DNA of 44,568 bases from Gammaproteobacteria bacterium (GCA_020853135.1 JADYZO010000064.1:1-44568); one strand, 5' to 3'. Positions 8,650 through 17,966 are shown, numbered from the stretch's first letter. The notes: a model not told the origin generated them from the letters alone. Numbers and translations are program-made.

Positions 8650-9062
8650 CCCGTGCCCCGGGGCCGTTACACCGGCTCCGGAAGCGCCAGGCTCCGCCGC
8701 CGACCGGCATCCGGCAAGCCCTGCTGGCACCGTCATGGGAGCGCAGCAGGCCATGCCTGCCTGACGGTCAGGCACCTCCGGGACTGTCATAAGTTCATGG
8801 ATTGTCTAAATATTCAACTGGCCTGCATCCGCTTCTGTGACCCATGTCTCATGGTGCGGCTGACCCCCTTGGCGATCGGTTGCCCATACTGATTAAATGG
8901 CCTGCCGGTTCGGGTTGTGCCGGCATTTTCCAGTCACCAGCGGGCGGGCCGACTCCCTTGCCTCACTTGCGCGCAACCATGCGCCAGCGTGGCAACATCA
9001 CTCGCGAAGGGCGGCTTGCCCGGTTTGTGGCCAATTTGCATGGGTCGCGTGAGGATCAAGAC
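8650..9062. other. 413-bp intergenic region before the polysaccharide locus
   Basis: No convincing coding sequence is seen here. A less GC-rich patch (about 8785-8830) could hold a promoter for the downstream secreted-protein genes. A GCCGG/CCGGC hairpin followed by ATTTT lies near 8904-8929. A sigma-54 type element was looked for; TTGGC...GGTTGC at about 8869-8883 has a one-base-short spacer. Confidence 0.4.
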
Positions 9063-10211
9063 ATGTCACCTTTGAAGCATCTGGCGACCGCCGCGCTCGC
9101 GGTGTGCGCGATCACTGCCGCCGCAGCGGACCTGCCACCCGGCACCGGCTGGTACTCGATTCCCAATACCCGCCTGCGCACGGTCTGCGCTGCCGACAAC
9201 GGCTTCCCGTCCGTCAGTGGGGCAAGCGGCTGCCCGGCCATCACGCTCGCGTGGAGCAGCGGCGTGTTCGATTCGACACGCAACCGGATGATCGTCTGGG
9301 GCGGCGGTCACAACGACTACTACGGGAACGAACTCTATGCCCTGCCACTCGACACGCTGATTCCGGAGCGCCTGACCAACCCGGGCCTGCCCGTTGCATC
9401 GTCCGGCAGCTGTGTCGATGCCATCGCCGGCGGCACCCAGCCCAACAGCCGGCACACGTACGACGGCATCGAGTACATCGCAAGCGCCGACAGGATGTTC
9501 GTCTTCGGCGGCTCCCTGGCCTGCAACGCGGGCAACTTCGGCTCCGACACCTGGACATTCGATTTTGCGAGCAAACAATGGCGGCGGATGCAGCCCTCCG
9601 GGCCCATTCCCGTGGGCGACGCGGGGATGACCACGGCCTATGACCCGGTGTCAGGGCTCATCTATCTGCACGACCGCCGGAATCTCTATTCATACGATGT
9701 CAATGCGGACGCCTACACCCGGCTGACGCCCTCGGGGGCCGCGCTGGGCTACCACATGGGAGCCACCATCGATCCCCAGCGGCGGCGCTTCGTGCTGATC
9801 GGCTGGGACAGCGCCGCAGGAGCCGGCCGCGTCTACACGATCAACATCGGGCCGGGCAGCACCTACCAGCTGCAGACGCTGGCAACCACCGGGGGCGATG
9901 CCATCGTCAACGCGCGCTACCCGGGCATCGAATACGATCCCGTCAGCAACTCCATCGTCGCCTGGTCGGAAAATTCCGGCAGCGATGTCTACTCACTCAA
10001 CCTCGATACGCGCCAGTGGACACGCACGGCACTCACCGGCGGCCCCACCCCGGTTGGCAACGGCACGAACGGACGCTGGCGATATTCGGTGGCCTCGAGC
10101 GTGTTCGTGCTGGTCAACAGCGTGGACGCCAACATCTACGCGCTGCGCCTGCCCGCAGATCGCGGCAGCATCAAGGTGCCAGTGGCGCCGGCCAATGTTT
10201 CGGTTCAGTGA
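9063..10211 (+). CDS. Secreted Kelch/galactose-oxidase-like propeller protein
   Basis: The 382-residue product starts with a signal peptide (MSPLKHLATAALAVCAITAA, cleavage near AAA-DLPPG). Repeated propeller blades follow, with the pattern RNRMIVWGGGHNDYYGNELY, ADRMFVFGGS..SDTWTFDF, SGLIYLHDRRNLYSYDV and NSIVAWSENSGSDVYSLNL. These are typical Kelch-like blades of a beta-propeller. No copper-ligand set of galactose oxidase is confirmed. The ATG at 9063 has GAGGATC upstream. It lies 10 bp from the next secreted-protein gene, with which it shares a C-terminal PANV-V motif, so the two are probably one transcript. Likely role: carbohydrate binding or handling at the cell surface. Confidence 0.75.
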   Translation: MSPLKHLATAALAVCAITAAAADLPPGTGWYSIPNTRLRTVCAADNGFPSVSGASGCPAITLAWSSGVFDSTRNRMIVWGGGHNDYYGNELYALPLDTLIPERLTNPGLPVASSGSCVDAIAGGTQPNSRHTYDGIEYIASADRMFVFGGSLACNAGNFGSDTWTFDFASKQWRRMQPSGPIPVGDAGMTTAYDPVSGLIYLHDRRNLYSYDVNADAYTRLTPSGAALGYHMGATIDPQRRRFVLIGWDSAAGAGRVYTINIGPGSTYQLQTLATTGGDAIVNARYPGIEYDPVSNSIVAWSENSGSDVYSLNLDTRQWTRTALTGGPTPVGNGTNGRWRYSVASSVFVLVNSVDANIYALRLPADRGSIKVPVAPANVSVQ

Positions 10212-10221
10212 GGGCGTGCCC

Positions 10222-11226
10222 ATGAAGACATTACGAGTACTGTCGGGCCTGGCGGGAATCCTGCTGAGCCTCCATGCAGCAGCGCAGGTCAGTGCCGACC
10301 AGGACTTCCAGGCGCGCTGCGCGGCACCCGGCGTGGTGAAATGCGTGGGCTTCGACAACACGACGACGGACATCGTGCGGGGGGTCAACCTGCATCCTGA
10401 CGGGGCGGGGACCTATCGCGGCAGCCTGGATACGGTCACCCGGGCCTCCGGTGGTGGCTCCCTGCGATTCGACCTGCCGCCACCGCCCCACGCCGGCGCC
10501 AACATCGCCGGACGCTGGTCGCCGCTGAGCAATGACGGGCTGGGACAGCGCTTCGGGCAGAATTCCACGTTCTACCTGCAGTTCCGCCAGCGCTTCTCGC
10601 CGGAGATGCTCAACAACACCTGGGATACCGGCTCGGCGTGGAAGACCGTCATCTTCCACATGAACCAGGCCACGTGCGCGGCAATCGAGCTGACAACGCA
10701 CAACCGCTACCTGACCAACCTGGCCGCCATGTACACGGACTGCGGCGGCCGCGGGTTGTCCACCAACCTGGCCAACACCGCATACACCGATTCGCCGCCG
10801 TATCTCCTCCAGCAGGCCGGCTACTCCTGCCAGTACGGCCAGTACTCGACCGCTTCGTGCTTCTACTTCGTGCCCGATGAATGGCTGACGTTCTACTACC
10901 GGGTCCAGATCGGCACCTGGAACCAGCCGAACAGCCAGGTGGAGGCCTGGGTGGCCCGGGAGGGCGGCGGCTACAAGCAGTTCATCCGCGTGCCCAATTT
11001 CGTCCTTCACTGCAACAACGACCCTTGCAGCCAGCTGCCGGGCAGTGACGAGGGCTACAACAACCTGACGTTCACGCCATACATGACCGCACTGCCTCCC
11101 ACATCCGGACGCGCCGGCGTCACCTCGCGCGTCTGGTACGACGAATTGATCGTCTCCACGCAGCCCATCGCCGCACCCCAGCCGCGGGTCAGCCCGATGC
11201 CGCCCGCCAACGTCCAGGTCAACTGA
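10222..11226 (+). CDS. Secreted polysaccharide-lyase-like protein
   Basis: This 334-residue protein has a signal peptide (ending LLSLHAAAQ). The body resembles the jelly-roll fold of polysaccharide lyases: STFYLQFRQRFSPEML, WKTVIFHMNQ, EWLTFYYRVQIGTW and the final strand RVWYDELIVSTQPI. Several cysteine pairs suggest disulphides, consistent with secretion. The ATG at 10222 has GAGGG seven bases upstream. The C-terminus PMPPANVQVN mirrors that of the upstream Kelch-like protein. In an exopolysaccharide locus such an enzyme could trim or turn over the polymer. Catalytic residues could not be assigned, so it could also be a binding protein. Confidence 0.6.
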   Translation: MKTLRVLSGLAGILLSLHAAAQVSADQDFQARCAAPGVVKCVGFDNTTTDIVRGVNLHPDGAGTYRGSLDTVTRASGGGSLRFDLPPPPHAGANIAGRWSPLSNDGLGQRFGQNSTFYLQFRQRFSPEMLNNTWDTGSAWKTVIFHMNQATCAAIELTTHNRYLTNLAAMYTDCGGRGLSTNLANTAYTDSPPYLLQQAGYSCQYGQYSTASCFYFVPDEWLTFYYRVQIGTWNQPNSQVEAWVAREGGGYKQFIRVPNFVLHCNNDPCSQLPGSDEGYNNLTFTPYMTALPPTSGRAGVTSRVWYDELIVSTQPIAAPQPRVSPMPPANVQVN

Positions 11227-11236
11227 GAGGGCTACG

Positions 11237-11259
11237 GTGGCGGTTCAGAGCACCGCCAC
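11237..11259. terminator. Hairpin between lyase-like and aminotransferase genes
   Basis: GTGGCGGT and ACCGCCAC form a perfect 8-bp stem with a seven-base loop. It sits between convergent genes, with the right arm in the 3' end of the aminotransferase gene. Confidence 0.45.
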
Positions 11260-12420
11260 AGTCTCGAGCACACGCGCGATGTCGGCCTCCCGCATGCCTT
11301 GATGCACCGGCAGGAACAGCAGCTTCTCATACAGCAGTTCGGCTTCCGGATATTCACCCGGACGAATCGGTGACCTGACGCCGCTCCAGCTGACGGCCGG
11401 GATGCCGCGGCGGCGCAGTTCGGCGAGCGCTTGCGGCGCACCCTCCATGAAGCAGGGCAGTATCCAGGGACAGATGTCCTCCGGAAGGGCCTCATGCAGC
11501 AGGGTGACACCGGGAATCCGGCGCAGCCCCGCGGCCAGCAGTGCGTAATTCCGGCGCCGGGCCTCACGGATGCGGGCTACGGCGCTGTGGTCGACCAGGA
11601 CAGCCGAGACCCGGCTGATCGGCAACTGCACCCGGTCCAGGGCGAAATCCGCACCATGCACGTCACCGACCGGGGGCACGTCCCGCCAACTCCCGCGATG
11701 CCCCCGGGCCTCCGCATCACGCGGCGACCGGGCGAGGATCCGGCGTGCCGCAGCCGCCGATCCGTACAGCCAGCGGCAGAACCGCGATTCCGGATGGGCT
11801 GCCGCCGCCTGCAGGATGTTGTATGCGGCACGCATATCCGTTGCCAGGCCCGGCCGCGCCAGAACCGGCGCATCGCATGCCGCCCCCCGGTTTAGAAACA
11901 ACGTCGCGCCATCGTTCACCGGCAGGAATTTCCGCCAGCTGAACACGCTGGCATCGCCGGACGACCCGAGCACCGCCCCCTCGGCGCTGCCGGTCAGGAC
12001 ATGGGCGCAATCCTCGATGAGGCGCAGGCCCCGCTCGTCGCACAGCTGCCTCAGCCACCGGACCGGCTGCGGAAACCCGAAATAGTGGACGACCAGCAGG
12101 GCGCGGACGGCCGGGGACAGCCGGCGCTGCAGATCCTCCGGGTCCGGCCTGCAGTCGGTGCCGACCCGGTAGTACTCGCAGCGGATGCCACGGGCCAGGA
12201 ACGGCTGCACGGCGGTCCTGCACACATAGGCAGGCACCAGGACCGTGTCGCCCGGGTGCAGCTGCAAGGCGGGTGTCGCATGGAACAGCGCATTGCGCGC
12301 GAGATGAAAGTCGTATGCCAGACCATCCGGCGAGCGCGGCTTGCGCAGCCCGCCGGAGTGCAGCCCGAGGAAGCGTACATCCAGGACCGCCTCTTTCGGA
12401 AATGCAAACCGCCCGGTCAA
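11245..12420 (-). CDS. DegT/DnrJ/EryC1-type aminotransferase-like protein
   Basis: About 391 residues of the PLP-dependent sugar aminotransferase superfamily. Visible elements are the substrate-region HLARNALFHATPALQLHPGD, TVLVPAYVCRTAVQPF, the aspartate segment LRLIEDCAHVLTG, and the probable PLP lysine 164 in SVFSWRKFLPVNDG. Members usually transfer an amino group to a keto-sugar nucleotide during polysaccharide synthesis. The best start is a TTG at 12418-12420 overlapping the upstream stop (TTGA), with GGAG ten bases before it; a GTG at 12450 is the alternative. It is translationally coupled to the GNAT gene upstream. Confidence 0.8.
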   Translation of the reverse strand: MTGRFAFPKEAVLDVRFLGLHSGGLRKPRSPDGLAYDFHLARNALFHATPALQLHPGDTVLVPAYVCRTAVQPFLARGIRCEYYRVGTDCRPDPEDLQRRLSPAVRALLVVHYFGFPQPVRWLRQLCDERGLRLIEDCAHVLTGSAEGAVLGSSGDASVFSWRKFLPVNDGATLFLNRGAACDAPVLARPGLATDMRAAYNILQAAAAHPESRFCRWLYGSAAAARRILARSPRDAEARGHRGSWRDVPPVGDVHGADFALDRVQLPISRVSAVLVDHSAVARIREARRRNYALLAAGLRRIPGVTLLHEALPEDICPWILPCFMEGAPQALAELRRRGIPAVSWSGVRSPIRPGEYPEAELLYEKLLFLPVHQGMREADIARVLETVAVL

Positions 12421-13442
12421 AAATCGATGTCTCCGTAGCAGAGCGACCACTCCTGGACGCCACCCGCCGGCTGGCCGGGCTCGCCAAAGCACTGGGCGAC
12501 GAGGGGCAGACGCGCACGGCTGACAAAGCCGGCAGCGGCCAGCATCGTGGCCAACGGGTGGGTCCCGGAGAGGGTCGCGTAGAGGGCGGGATAGTCCCGC
12601 CTCAGCCCGGCGGCCGCCCCAAGGAGCAGATCGAGGATCACACCCCGATCCGGTGTTCCGAAGAGGTCCATGATCTGGGCGTTGCCCCCGACATCGGCGA
12701 CGACGAGATACGCCTGGAGCACGCCCGAGCGACGCGCGGTGTAGACCTGGTGCCGGAGGAAGTAGTGGCTCCGATAGCGCCACTGCAGATACTGCGCATC
12801 GCGGTGGACGCAGATCGCGTATTGCCCGGCGCAATCCTGGGCCAGCCGGGTGTACTCCGGCCCGAAAGGCTCATCGCTGCGGTCGATATCGCACCTGCCT
12901 CCGGGGGACGGCCGGCGATCGTACAGGCGCAGGGCGGCGTTGAGGGGCCTGGCCAGCCAGGAGCCCAGGCGCCGCGAGCCGCACAGCCGTGCCAGATGGT
13001 GATCGACGGACAGCAGCTTCGTGGAGCGCACGAGAACCTTGTCGCCCGACAGTCCCAGACGCCGGTACACGGCGGGCATGCTGGCCTGGGGCATGTCGCA
13101 GAAGCCGAAGCCGAGTGCGTGGGCGCCTGCCACGCAGGCTCTCTGCAGCTTGACGGCCGGCCCCAGGGTTCGGTAATCGGGATGAACCCAGAAGTCCGCC
13201 ATCACGCAGGCCATCTGCGGTGCACCCTGGTACCACATCCGGCGGGGAATGATCGCACCGGAACCCACGACAAGCTGCTTCGTCGTATCCCTGGCAATCC
13301 AGGCCAGCGCCTGTCCATGGGGATTCTGCCGATAGAGCCAGGCATGGCGCTGCATGTCGGAGCGCGCTGTCAGGTGCGTGCGGAGGGATTCCACGAGGAG
13401 GCCGGCGTCGGCCACGATATCTGCGGGCTGAATCTCAATCAT
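12417..13442 (-). CDS. GNAT-fold acyltransferase of the polysaccharide locus
   Basis: The 341-residue protein contains an N-terminal GNAT domain: RDTTKQLVVGSGAIIPRRMW, ACVMADFWVHPDYRTLGPAV and GFGFCDMPQASMPAVYRRLG match the acetyl-CoA-binding region. A second, less clear half contains YLQWRYRSH...YLVVADVGG. It is probably an N- or O-acyltransferase acting on an amino sugar or lipid precursor. The start is taken as ATG 13442; a GTG one codon upstream is possible. It overlaps the aminotransferase gene downstream by four bases, so transamination followed by acylation of a sugar is an attractive joint role. Confidence 0.75.
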   Translation of the reverse strand: MIEIQPADIVADAGLLVESLRTHLTARSDMQRHAWLYRQNPHGQALAWIARDTTKQLVVGSGAIIPRRMWYQGAPQMACVMADFWVHPDYRTLGPAVKLQRACVAGAHALGFGFCDMPQASMPAVYRRLGLSGDKVLVRSTKLLSVDHHLARLCGSRRLGSWLARPLNAALRLYDRRPSPGGRCDIDRSDEPFGPEYTRLAQDCAGQYAICVHRDAQYLQWRYRSHYFLRHQVYTARRSGVLQAYLVVADVGGNAQIMDLFGTPDRGVILDLLLGAAAGLRRDYPALYATLSGTHPLATMLAAAGFVSRARLPLVAQCFGEPGQPAGGVQEWSLCYGDIDF

Positions 13443-13537
13443 CACCGGGCCGCCAAGGTAGAATCCACGAGGCTCCCGGCATCAGCAATACCCGTCCAGA
13501 GAGCCGACGGCGCTAGTGTACAAGTGCCGTTTGTCAT

Positions 13538-14833
13538 TTGAAGAACTTTCCTGTGCCCGCAACCCGAACTGCACTGCTGATCGCATTCCATTACCCACCC
13601 TGTGCGGTCAGCAGCGGACTGCAGAGGACACTGTCGTTCTCGATCCATCTGCGCCGCCACAACTGGCGGCCGATCGTCCTGTCGGTGGCGCCATTCGCCT
13701 ATCCCCGCGTGGGGAGCGGGCAGATGCAGGACATTCCCGCCGATGTCCTCGTGGCGCGAACACCGGCCCTGGATGCCACACGCCACCTCGCACCCGGCGG
13801 CCGCTACTGGCGCAGGATGGCCATTCCGGATGCCTGGGCAAGCTGGTGGCTGACCGCCGTGCCACGCGGCCTGCAGCTCATCGCACGCCACCAGGTCGAT
13901 GCCATCTGGTCCACCTATCCGATTGCCACGGCCCATCGCATCGGGGCCACCCTCGCACGCCTGACGGACCGGCCGTGGGTTGCGGATTTCCGTGATCCCA
14001 TGGTGGAGCATTTTCCAGAGACCGGCGAAACCTTCCCGAAGGACCCGGCCCTGCGCAACGCCCGCCTGAAAATCGAAGCGCTCACGGCGCAGCGCGCTGC
14101 GGGCGCCGTCTTCTGCACCGACAGCGCACGGCTGATCTTTGCCGAACGCCACGGGGCATTTCCGCGGGAAAATCTCGACGTGATACCCAACGGATATGAA
14201 GAGGGCATGTTCGATGCGGCAGTACGCAAGCCACGTGCGGGCCCGCGCGTGCTCCTGCACAGCGGCACCATCTACCCGGGCATGGACCGTGACCCCTCGC
14301 AATTGTTCTGCGCCCTGGGCAGGCTCGCGGCAAGGGGAATGATCTCGCCGCAGGATTTCGAGCTCCGGCTCCGTGACCCGGGCAACGTCGATCATTTCAG
14401 GAAGCTCGCGGCCGATCACGGGGTGGAGGCCCTGGTGTCCTTCGCCGGACCCCTGCCCTACCGCGAAGCGCTCGCGGAGATGTGCAACGCCGACGCCCTT
14501 CTCGTCCTGCAGGGCCTCACGTCCAATCCAGCGGTGCCGGCGAAACTCTACGAATACCTCCGCGCAGGCCGGCCGGTGATTGCACTCGTGCATCCGGCGG
14601 GCGAGACGGCAAGGACACTTCACCGGGTGGGGATCGATTCCATGGCGGATCTCACGGACGCCGGAGCCATCGCCGCCCTGGTCAGCCGGTGGCTGATGGA
14701 CCCCACGCGGCTGGAGGCGGGACTGCCTTCGGCCGGGATGGTCAGGGCCTACTCACGCGAAGCATTGACCGGCCAGCTGGCTGCCCGCCTCGACCAGCTC
14801 GTCGAAAGCCAGCCGCCACGCCGGCCTGCCTGA
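13538..14833 (+). CDS. Glycosyltransferase family 4-like protein
   Basis: The 431-residue product has the GT-B layout. An N-terminal acceptor domain begins FHYPPCAVSSGLQRTLSF; the donor domain holds LDVIPNGYEEGMF, VLLHSGTIYPG and ADALLVLQGLTSNPAVPAKL with the conserved glutamate in YEYLRAGRPVIAL. It would transfer a sugar from a nucleotide donor onto the growing glycan on the cytoplasmic side. The start is uncertain: TTG at 13538 or GTG at 13553, neither with a strong ribosome-binding site. It is divergent from the GNAT gene and sits 6 bp before another acyltransferase-like gene on the same strand. Confidence 0.85.
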   Translation: MKNFPVPATRTALLIAFHYPPCAVSSGLQRTLSFSIHLRRHNWRPIVLSVAPFAYPRVGSGQMQDIPADVLVARTPALDATRHLAPGGRYWRRMAIPDAWASWWLTAVPRGLQLIARHQVDAIWSTYPIATAHRIGATLARLTDRPWVADFRDPMVEHFPETGETFPKDPALRNARLKIEALTAQRAAGAVFCTDSARLIFAERHGAFPRENLDVIPNGYEEGMFDAAVRKPRAGPRVLLHSGTIYPGMDRDPSQLFCALGRLAARGMISPQDFELRLRDPGNVDHFRKLAADHGVEALVSFAGPLPYREALAEMCNADALLVLQGLTSNPAVPAKLYEYLRAGRPVIALVHPAGETARTLHRVGIDSMADLTDAGAIAALVSRWLMDPTRLEAGLPSAGMVRAYSREALTGQLAARLDQLVESQPPRRPA

Positions 14834-14839
14834 GCACAG

Positions 14840-15934
14840 ATGACCATCCGCATGTTCAGCTGGACGGAGGCGCTGCAGGTGCTGGCGCCTGCCTGGATCG
14901 AGATGGTGCGCAATCTCGGCCTGAACCCCTCGCACGATCCCCGGTGGATGGATGCGGTCGTGCGCAGCCATGGCATCAGTGACGAAACCCGGGTTGCCGC
15001 GTGGTTTCAGGAACGGGAGCTGGTCGGGATTCTGCCGTTCCGCCAGACCGTCGTACGACGCATGGGACTTCCCCTCAGGACAGTGGCGCCCGTCACGAAC
15101 CTGGTGTCCTACCACGCCGGACTCATCGCGTCCTGCCAGGCGGAACAGCTGCTTGCCGAAACGCTGCGACAGGCCGGAGCCGGCGGCTGGGACCTGCTGC
15201 ATTTCAACAACGTGCCGGCGGATTCGGCGACCGGCAGGACGCTGGAAGCATTCGCCCGCCAGCATGGCTCGACGATCATCACGCAACCCGGGGAGACATC
15301 CCCGTACATCCGGATCACCACGGACTGGGACCAGTTCCTGGCGACACGCACGAAGAAGTTCCGTGCCAACGTCACGCGGGCAACCCGCCGCATGGTCGAT
15401 GCGGGCGAAACGGGCATGGAGTGGACCATCGGCACGGGAGACACCGACAGGCTTCTCACCCGGATGCTGGCTGTCGAGGCTGCCAGCTGGAAGGCGGAGT
15501 CTGGCATCGCCATCTCCCAGAGCACGACCGAAAGGGACTATCACGCCCAGCTGCTGCCCGCCCTGGCCGGGATGCAGGCCCTGTTTGCCAACGTGCTCCT
15601 CGTCAAGGACCGCCCGGCTGCGTATGTCCTTGGCTGCCGCTACAACGGCTGGGTCGGGCAATTGAAGACGTCATTCGACAGGCAGATCGCCGATGCAGGC
15701 GCCAGGGTCATCGATGCCTCGGTGCGGCGCGCCTTCGACGAGCAGGCGGACGTATACGATTTCCTCGGGGATGCAGCACCGCACAAGCTGAAGTGGACCA
15801 GCGACCTGAACAGCCACAGCAACTACTGGATCTACTCCAGGGGGCTGGCAGCGCGCATGGCTGGCGGCACGACGCGACTCCTCGACAGGATCCGCAGGCG
15901 CGGCGGGACGGCGCGGCAGAACGGTGGGGAATAG
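14840..15934 (+). CDS. CelD/BcsL-type GNAT acyltransferase
   Basis: The 364-residue protein matches the GNAT branch found in cellulose and exopolysaccharide loci (CelD/BcsL, FemAB-related). Features are AAWFQERELVGILPFRQT, the long central TRTKKFRANVTRATRRM, EAASWKAESGIAI, and the C-terminal acyl-CoA-binding part NVLLVKDRPAAYVLGCRYNG with YDFLGDAAPHKLKW. It likely acylates a sugar or lipid-linked intermediate. It follows the glycosyltransferase by six bases and is almost certainly co-transcribed. It is convergent with the TPR gene, with a gap of only four bases. Confidence 0.8.
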   Translation: MTIRMFSWTEALQVLAPAWIEMVRNLGLNPSHDPRWMDAVVRSHGISDETRVAAWFQERELVGILPFRQTVVRRMGLPLRTVAPVTNLVSYHAGLIASCQAEQLLAETLRQAGAGGWDLLHFNNVPADSATGRTLEAFARQHGSTIITQPGETSPYIRITTDWDQFLATRTKKFRANVTRATRRMVDAGETGMEWTIGTGDTDRLLTRMLAVEAASWKAESGIAISQSTTERDYHAQLLPALAGMQALFANVLLVKDRPAAYVLGCRYNGWVGQLKTSFDRQIADAGARVIDASVRRAFDEQADVYDFLGDAAPHKLKWTSDLNSHSNYWIYSRGLAARMAGGTTRLLDRIRRRGGTARQNGGE

Positions 15935-15938
15935 GTCT

Positions 15939-16661
15939 TCAGCGCGCCTCGGGCTGCACTGCTGACGGACGGGCCGGCGCGGGTGGCGGCTGCCATTTGC
16001 CAGCCTGTTCGAGCTTGCGGCGCAGGCCTGCCAGGGGATAGCCGGCCGCGTAGGCGACCTGCGCATGCTTGAGTGCGCGGTCATACTCCCCGGCGTTGGC
16101 CAGGAACAGGCCGTAGTTGTAGTTGGCGTCCGCTGAACCCGGATCGAGCGTGAGCGCATCCTCGTAGGCCTGTCGGGCCCGCTCGTGGTTGCCCTTCTTC
16201 AGCCAGTAGTACGCCTCATACATGATGACCGTCAGGTCATCCGGCTGGAAGCGTCGCGCCCTCTCGAAATAGCAATCCGGCGTGCGGAAGCCGTAGGTCT
16301 TGCCCCCCCGGGAGTCGTAGTCCATCAGCAACTGGAGAGCCGGGTAGTGATTGGGATATTCGCGCAGCAGGAAGTCGATGTCCGCCAGAACGCGCTCGGA
16401 CAGCTCCCCCTCCTTGATGCGCCTCGATGCCGGATCGTAGTGGTTGCGCGTCGTGTCCTGGTCGTCCCAGTGCCGCTGGGGCGTGGAGTCCCGGGTGCGG
16501 TAGTCGAACGGCCCGACGCTGTTGAACAGGGATCCGCATTCCGCCTCGCGCTCGGCTGCCGCCCGCGACTGTTCCGTGATCTGGGCGGCAGCGGGCGCCA
16601 CCTGGCCCAGCACCATCACCGTGCCACAGGCAAAGGCGCTCAGGATGCGATGACCGATCAT
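15939..16661 (-). CDS. Secreted TPR-repeat protein
   Basis: The 240-residue product has a signal peptide (residues 1-26, ending APAAAQ) and tetratricopeptide repeats in its second half: ALQLLMDYDSRGGKTYGF, LTVIMYEAYYWLKKGNHERA, DPGSADANYNYGLFLANAGE and YDRALKHAQVAYAAGYP. Its start overlaps the stop of the O-antigen-ligase-like gene (ATGA), so the two are translated together. TPR partners are common in exopolysaccharide export and assembly, where they scaffold protein complexes in the periplasm. The N-terminal third is unlike any family recognised. Confidence 0.75.
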   Translation of the reverse strand: MIGHRILSAFACGTVMVLGQVAPAAAQITEQSRAAAEREAECGSLFNSVGPFDYRTRDSTPQRHWDDQDTTRNHYDPASRRIKEGELSERVLADIDFLLREYPNHYPALQLLMDYDSRGGKTYGFRTPDCYFERARRFQPDDLTVIMYEAYYWLKKGNHERARQAYEDALTLDPGSADANYNYGLFLANAGEYDRALKHAQVAYAAGYPLAGLRRKLEQAGKWQPPPAPARPSAVQPEAR

Positions 16662-17962
16662 GATACTTCTCCCACGGCCGCCTGCCCCCGCAACACGATG
16701 GAGAACTGCGCTGCCAGCAGGGCGAACAGCCAGATCTGCACTTCCGCCTTCAGGTAATCAACGAACATGCCGGCCACGAACACCAGCAACAACCCGCCAG
16801 CCAGGGCTGCCGTGTGCGCAATCACCTCGGCATCGCCCTCCGCCTGCATCCGGCGGATTCTGCGAACCGTCGACACTGCCCAGGCGCACATCGCCACGAA
16901 CATGATGGCCCCCGGGAAGCCCTGCTCGACCCACGTGGTCATGAAGGTGTTGTGGGATGCGCGCCGGCGCTCGATCGTCCCGTCTGCAGGTGCGGCGCTC
17001 AGGTACTTTTCATCGATATAGAGGGGGCTGAGGATGGCGGTTCCACGATGCCCCGTGCCAAACGGATGGGAGACGGCCATCTCCACCTGTGCTTCCAGCA
17101 CGACGATGCGGCTGAACGCACTGGTGTCCATCTGGCTTTCATCCTCGATGCCGGTGGTGATCGTCCCCATCCGGTCCCAGAACATCTGGTTGGCGAGTAT
17201 TCCGAACAGCACGAGGGCCAGGACACCCAGGCCGTAGAACGCCATCCGGTGGGTCCTTGGCTTGTACCTCAGCAGCACGAAGGAACCCGCCAGGCTGGCC
17301 ACAAATGCCCCGCGACTCCCGGCCAGCACCATTGCGTTGAGGATGAATGGCATGGCCACCACTGCGACCCACCGGATCAGGCCTGGTCCCACCAGCACGA
17401 GCATCGCGCCGCACATCACCGCGGTTCCAAGGTGCATGGCCAGCGCGTTTGCCTCGTCGATCCCGGGGCCGCCGACACCCTCGAGCCGGCCCTCGAATGT
17501 CGCGCCGTAGGCGAGCCATCCCAGATAGAAGCAACCCAGCACATGCAGCACGAAGAAACGGCGCATCTCGGCGGTGCTGTCGACGAGACGGTAGATCAGG
17601 TAAAAGAGCATGACGTACTTGGTAAACAGGATGGACGCTTCCAGGTTCTCGTCCCGGTCCAGCGCCCAGAGGTTCTGCAGCCAGAACCATGCCGTGTAGG
17701 CGATGAGCAGCTTGGCGCCCAGGAACGAGATCCACGACGCCCGTTCCTCGTCGGCCTTCAGCCTCCAGGTGGCGACCAGCGTCACCAGTGCCGCCAGCAG
17801 CGACCAGCGCAGGTCCGGCAGGAAGACGCCCCACCAGCGCGACGGCGGGTGCAGGTAGAACACGCCAAGATAGGCGTAGAGGCCAAAGCGCGGGTGGCGG
17901 AACAGGGCAAGAGCCATGCACGCCGTGAATCCCGCCAGAAACAGCAGTCCCGTGATGCCCAT
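16658..17962 (-). CDS. O-antigen-ligase-like polymerase, exosortase A system type
   Basis: This 434-residue inner-membrane protein has about ten to twelve hydrophobic segments. A large loop, with EDESQMDTSAFSRIVVLEAQ and HPFGTGHRG followed by RRRASHNTFMTTWVEQGFPG, matches the Wzy_C/WaaL domain. The conserved loop histidine and arginine are visible. The N-terminus FGLYAYLGVFYLHPPSRWWG is characteristic of the exosortase-A-associated O-glycosylation ligase family. The predicted role is joining or polymerising undecaprenyl-linked glycans in the periplasm. It lies 4 bp downstream of hydrolase 1. Confidence 0.85.
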   Translation of the reverse strand: MGITGLLFLAGFTACMALALFRHPRFGLYAYLGVFYLHPPSRWWGVFLPDLRWSLLAALVTLVATWRLKADEERASWISFLGAKLLIAYTAWFWLQNLWALDRDENLEASILFTKYVMLFYLIYRLVDSTAEMRRFFVLHVLGCFYLGWLAYGATFEGRLEGVGGPGIDEANALAMHLGTAVMCGAMLVLVGPGLIRWVAVVAMPFILNAMVLAGSRGAFVASLAGSFVLLRYKPRTHRMAFYGLGVLALVLFGILANQMFWDRMGTITTGIEDESQMDTSAFSRIVVLEAQVEMAVSHPFGTGHRGTAILSPLYIDEKYLSAAPADGTIERRRASHNTFMTTWVEQGFPGAIMFVAMCAWAVSTVRRIRRMQAEGDAEVIAHTAALAGGLLLVFVAGMFVDYLKAEVQIWLFALLAAQFSIVLRGQAAVGEVS

Positions 17963-17966
17963 GGAA

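Noticed and set aside
8869-8883. Sigma-54-like promoter (TTGGC...GGTTGC) before the secreted-protein genes
   Set aside because: The spacer is one base short of the strict GG-N10-GC geometry.
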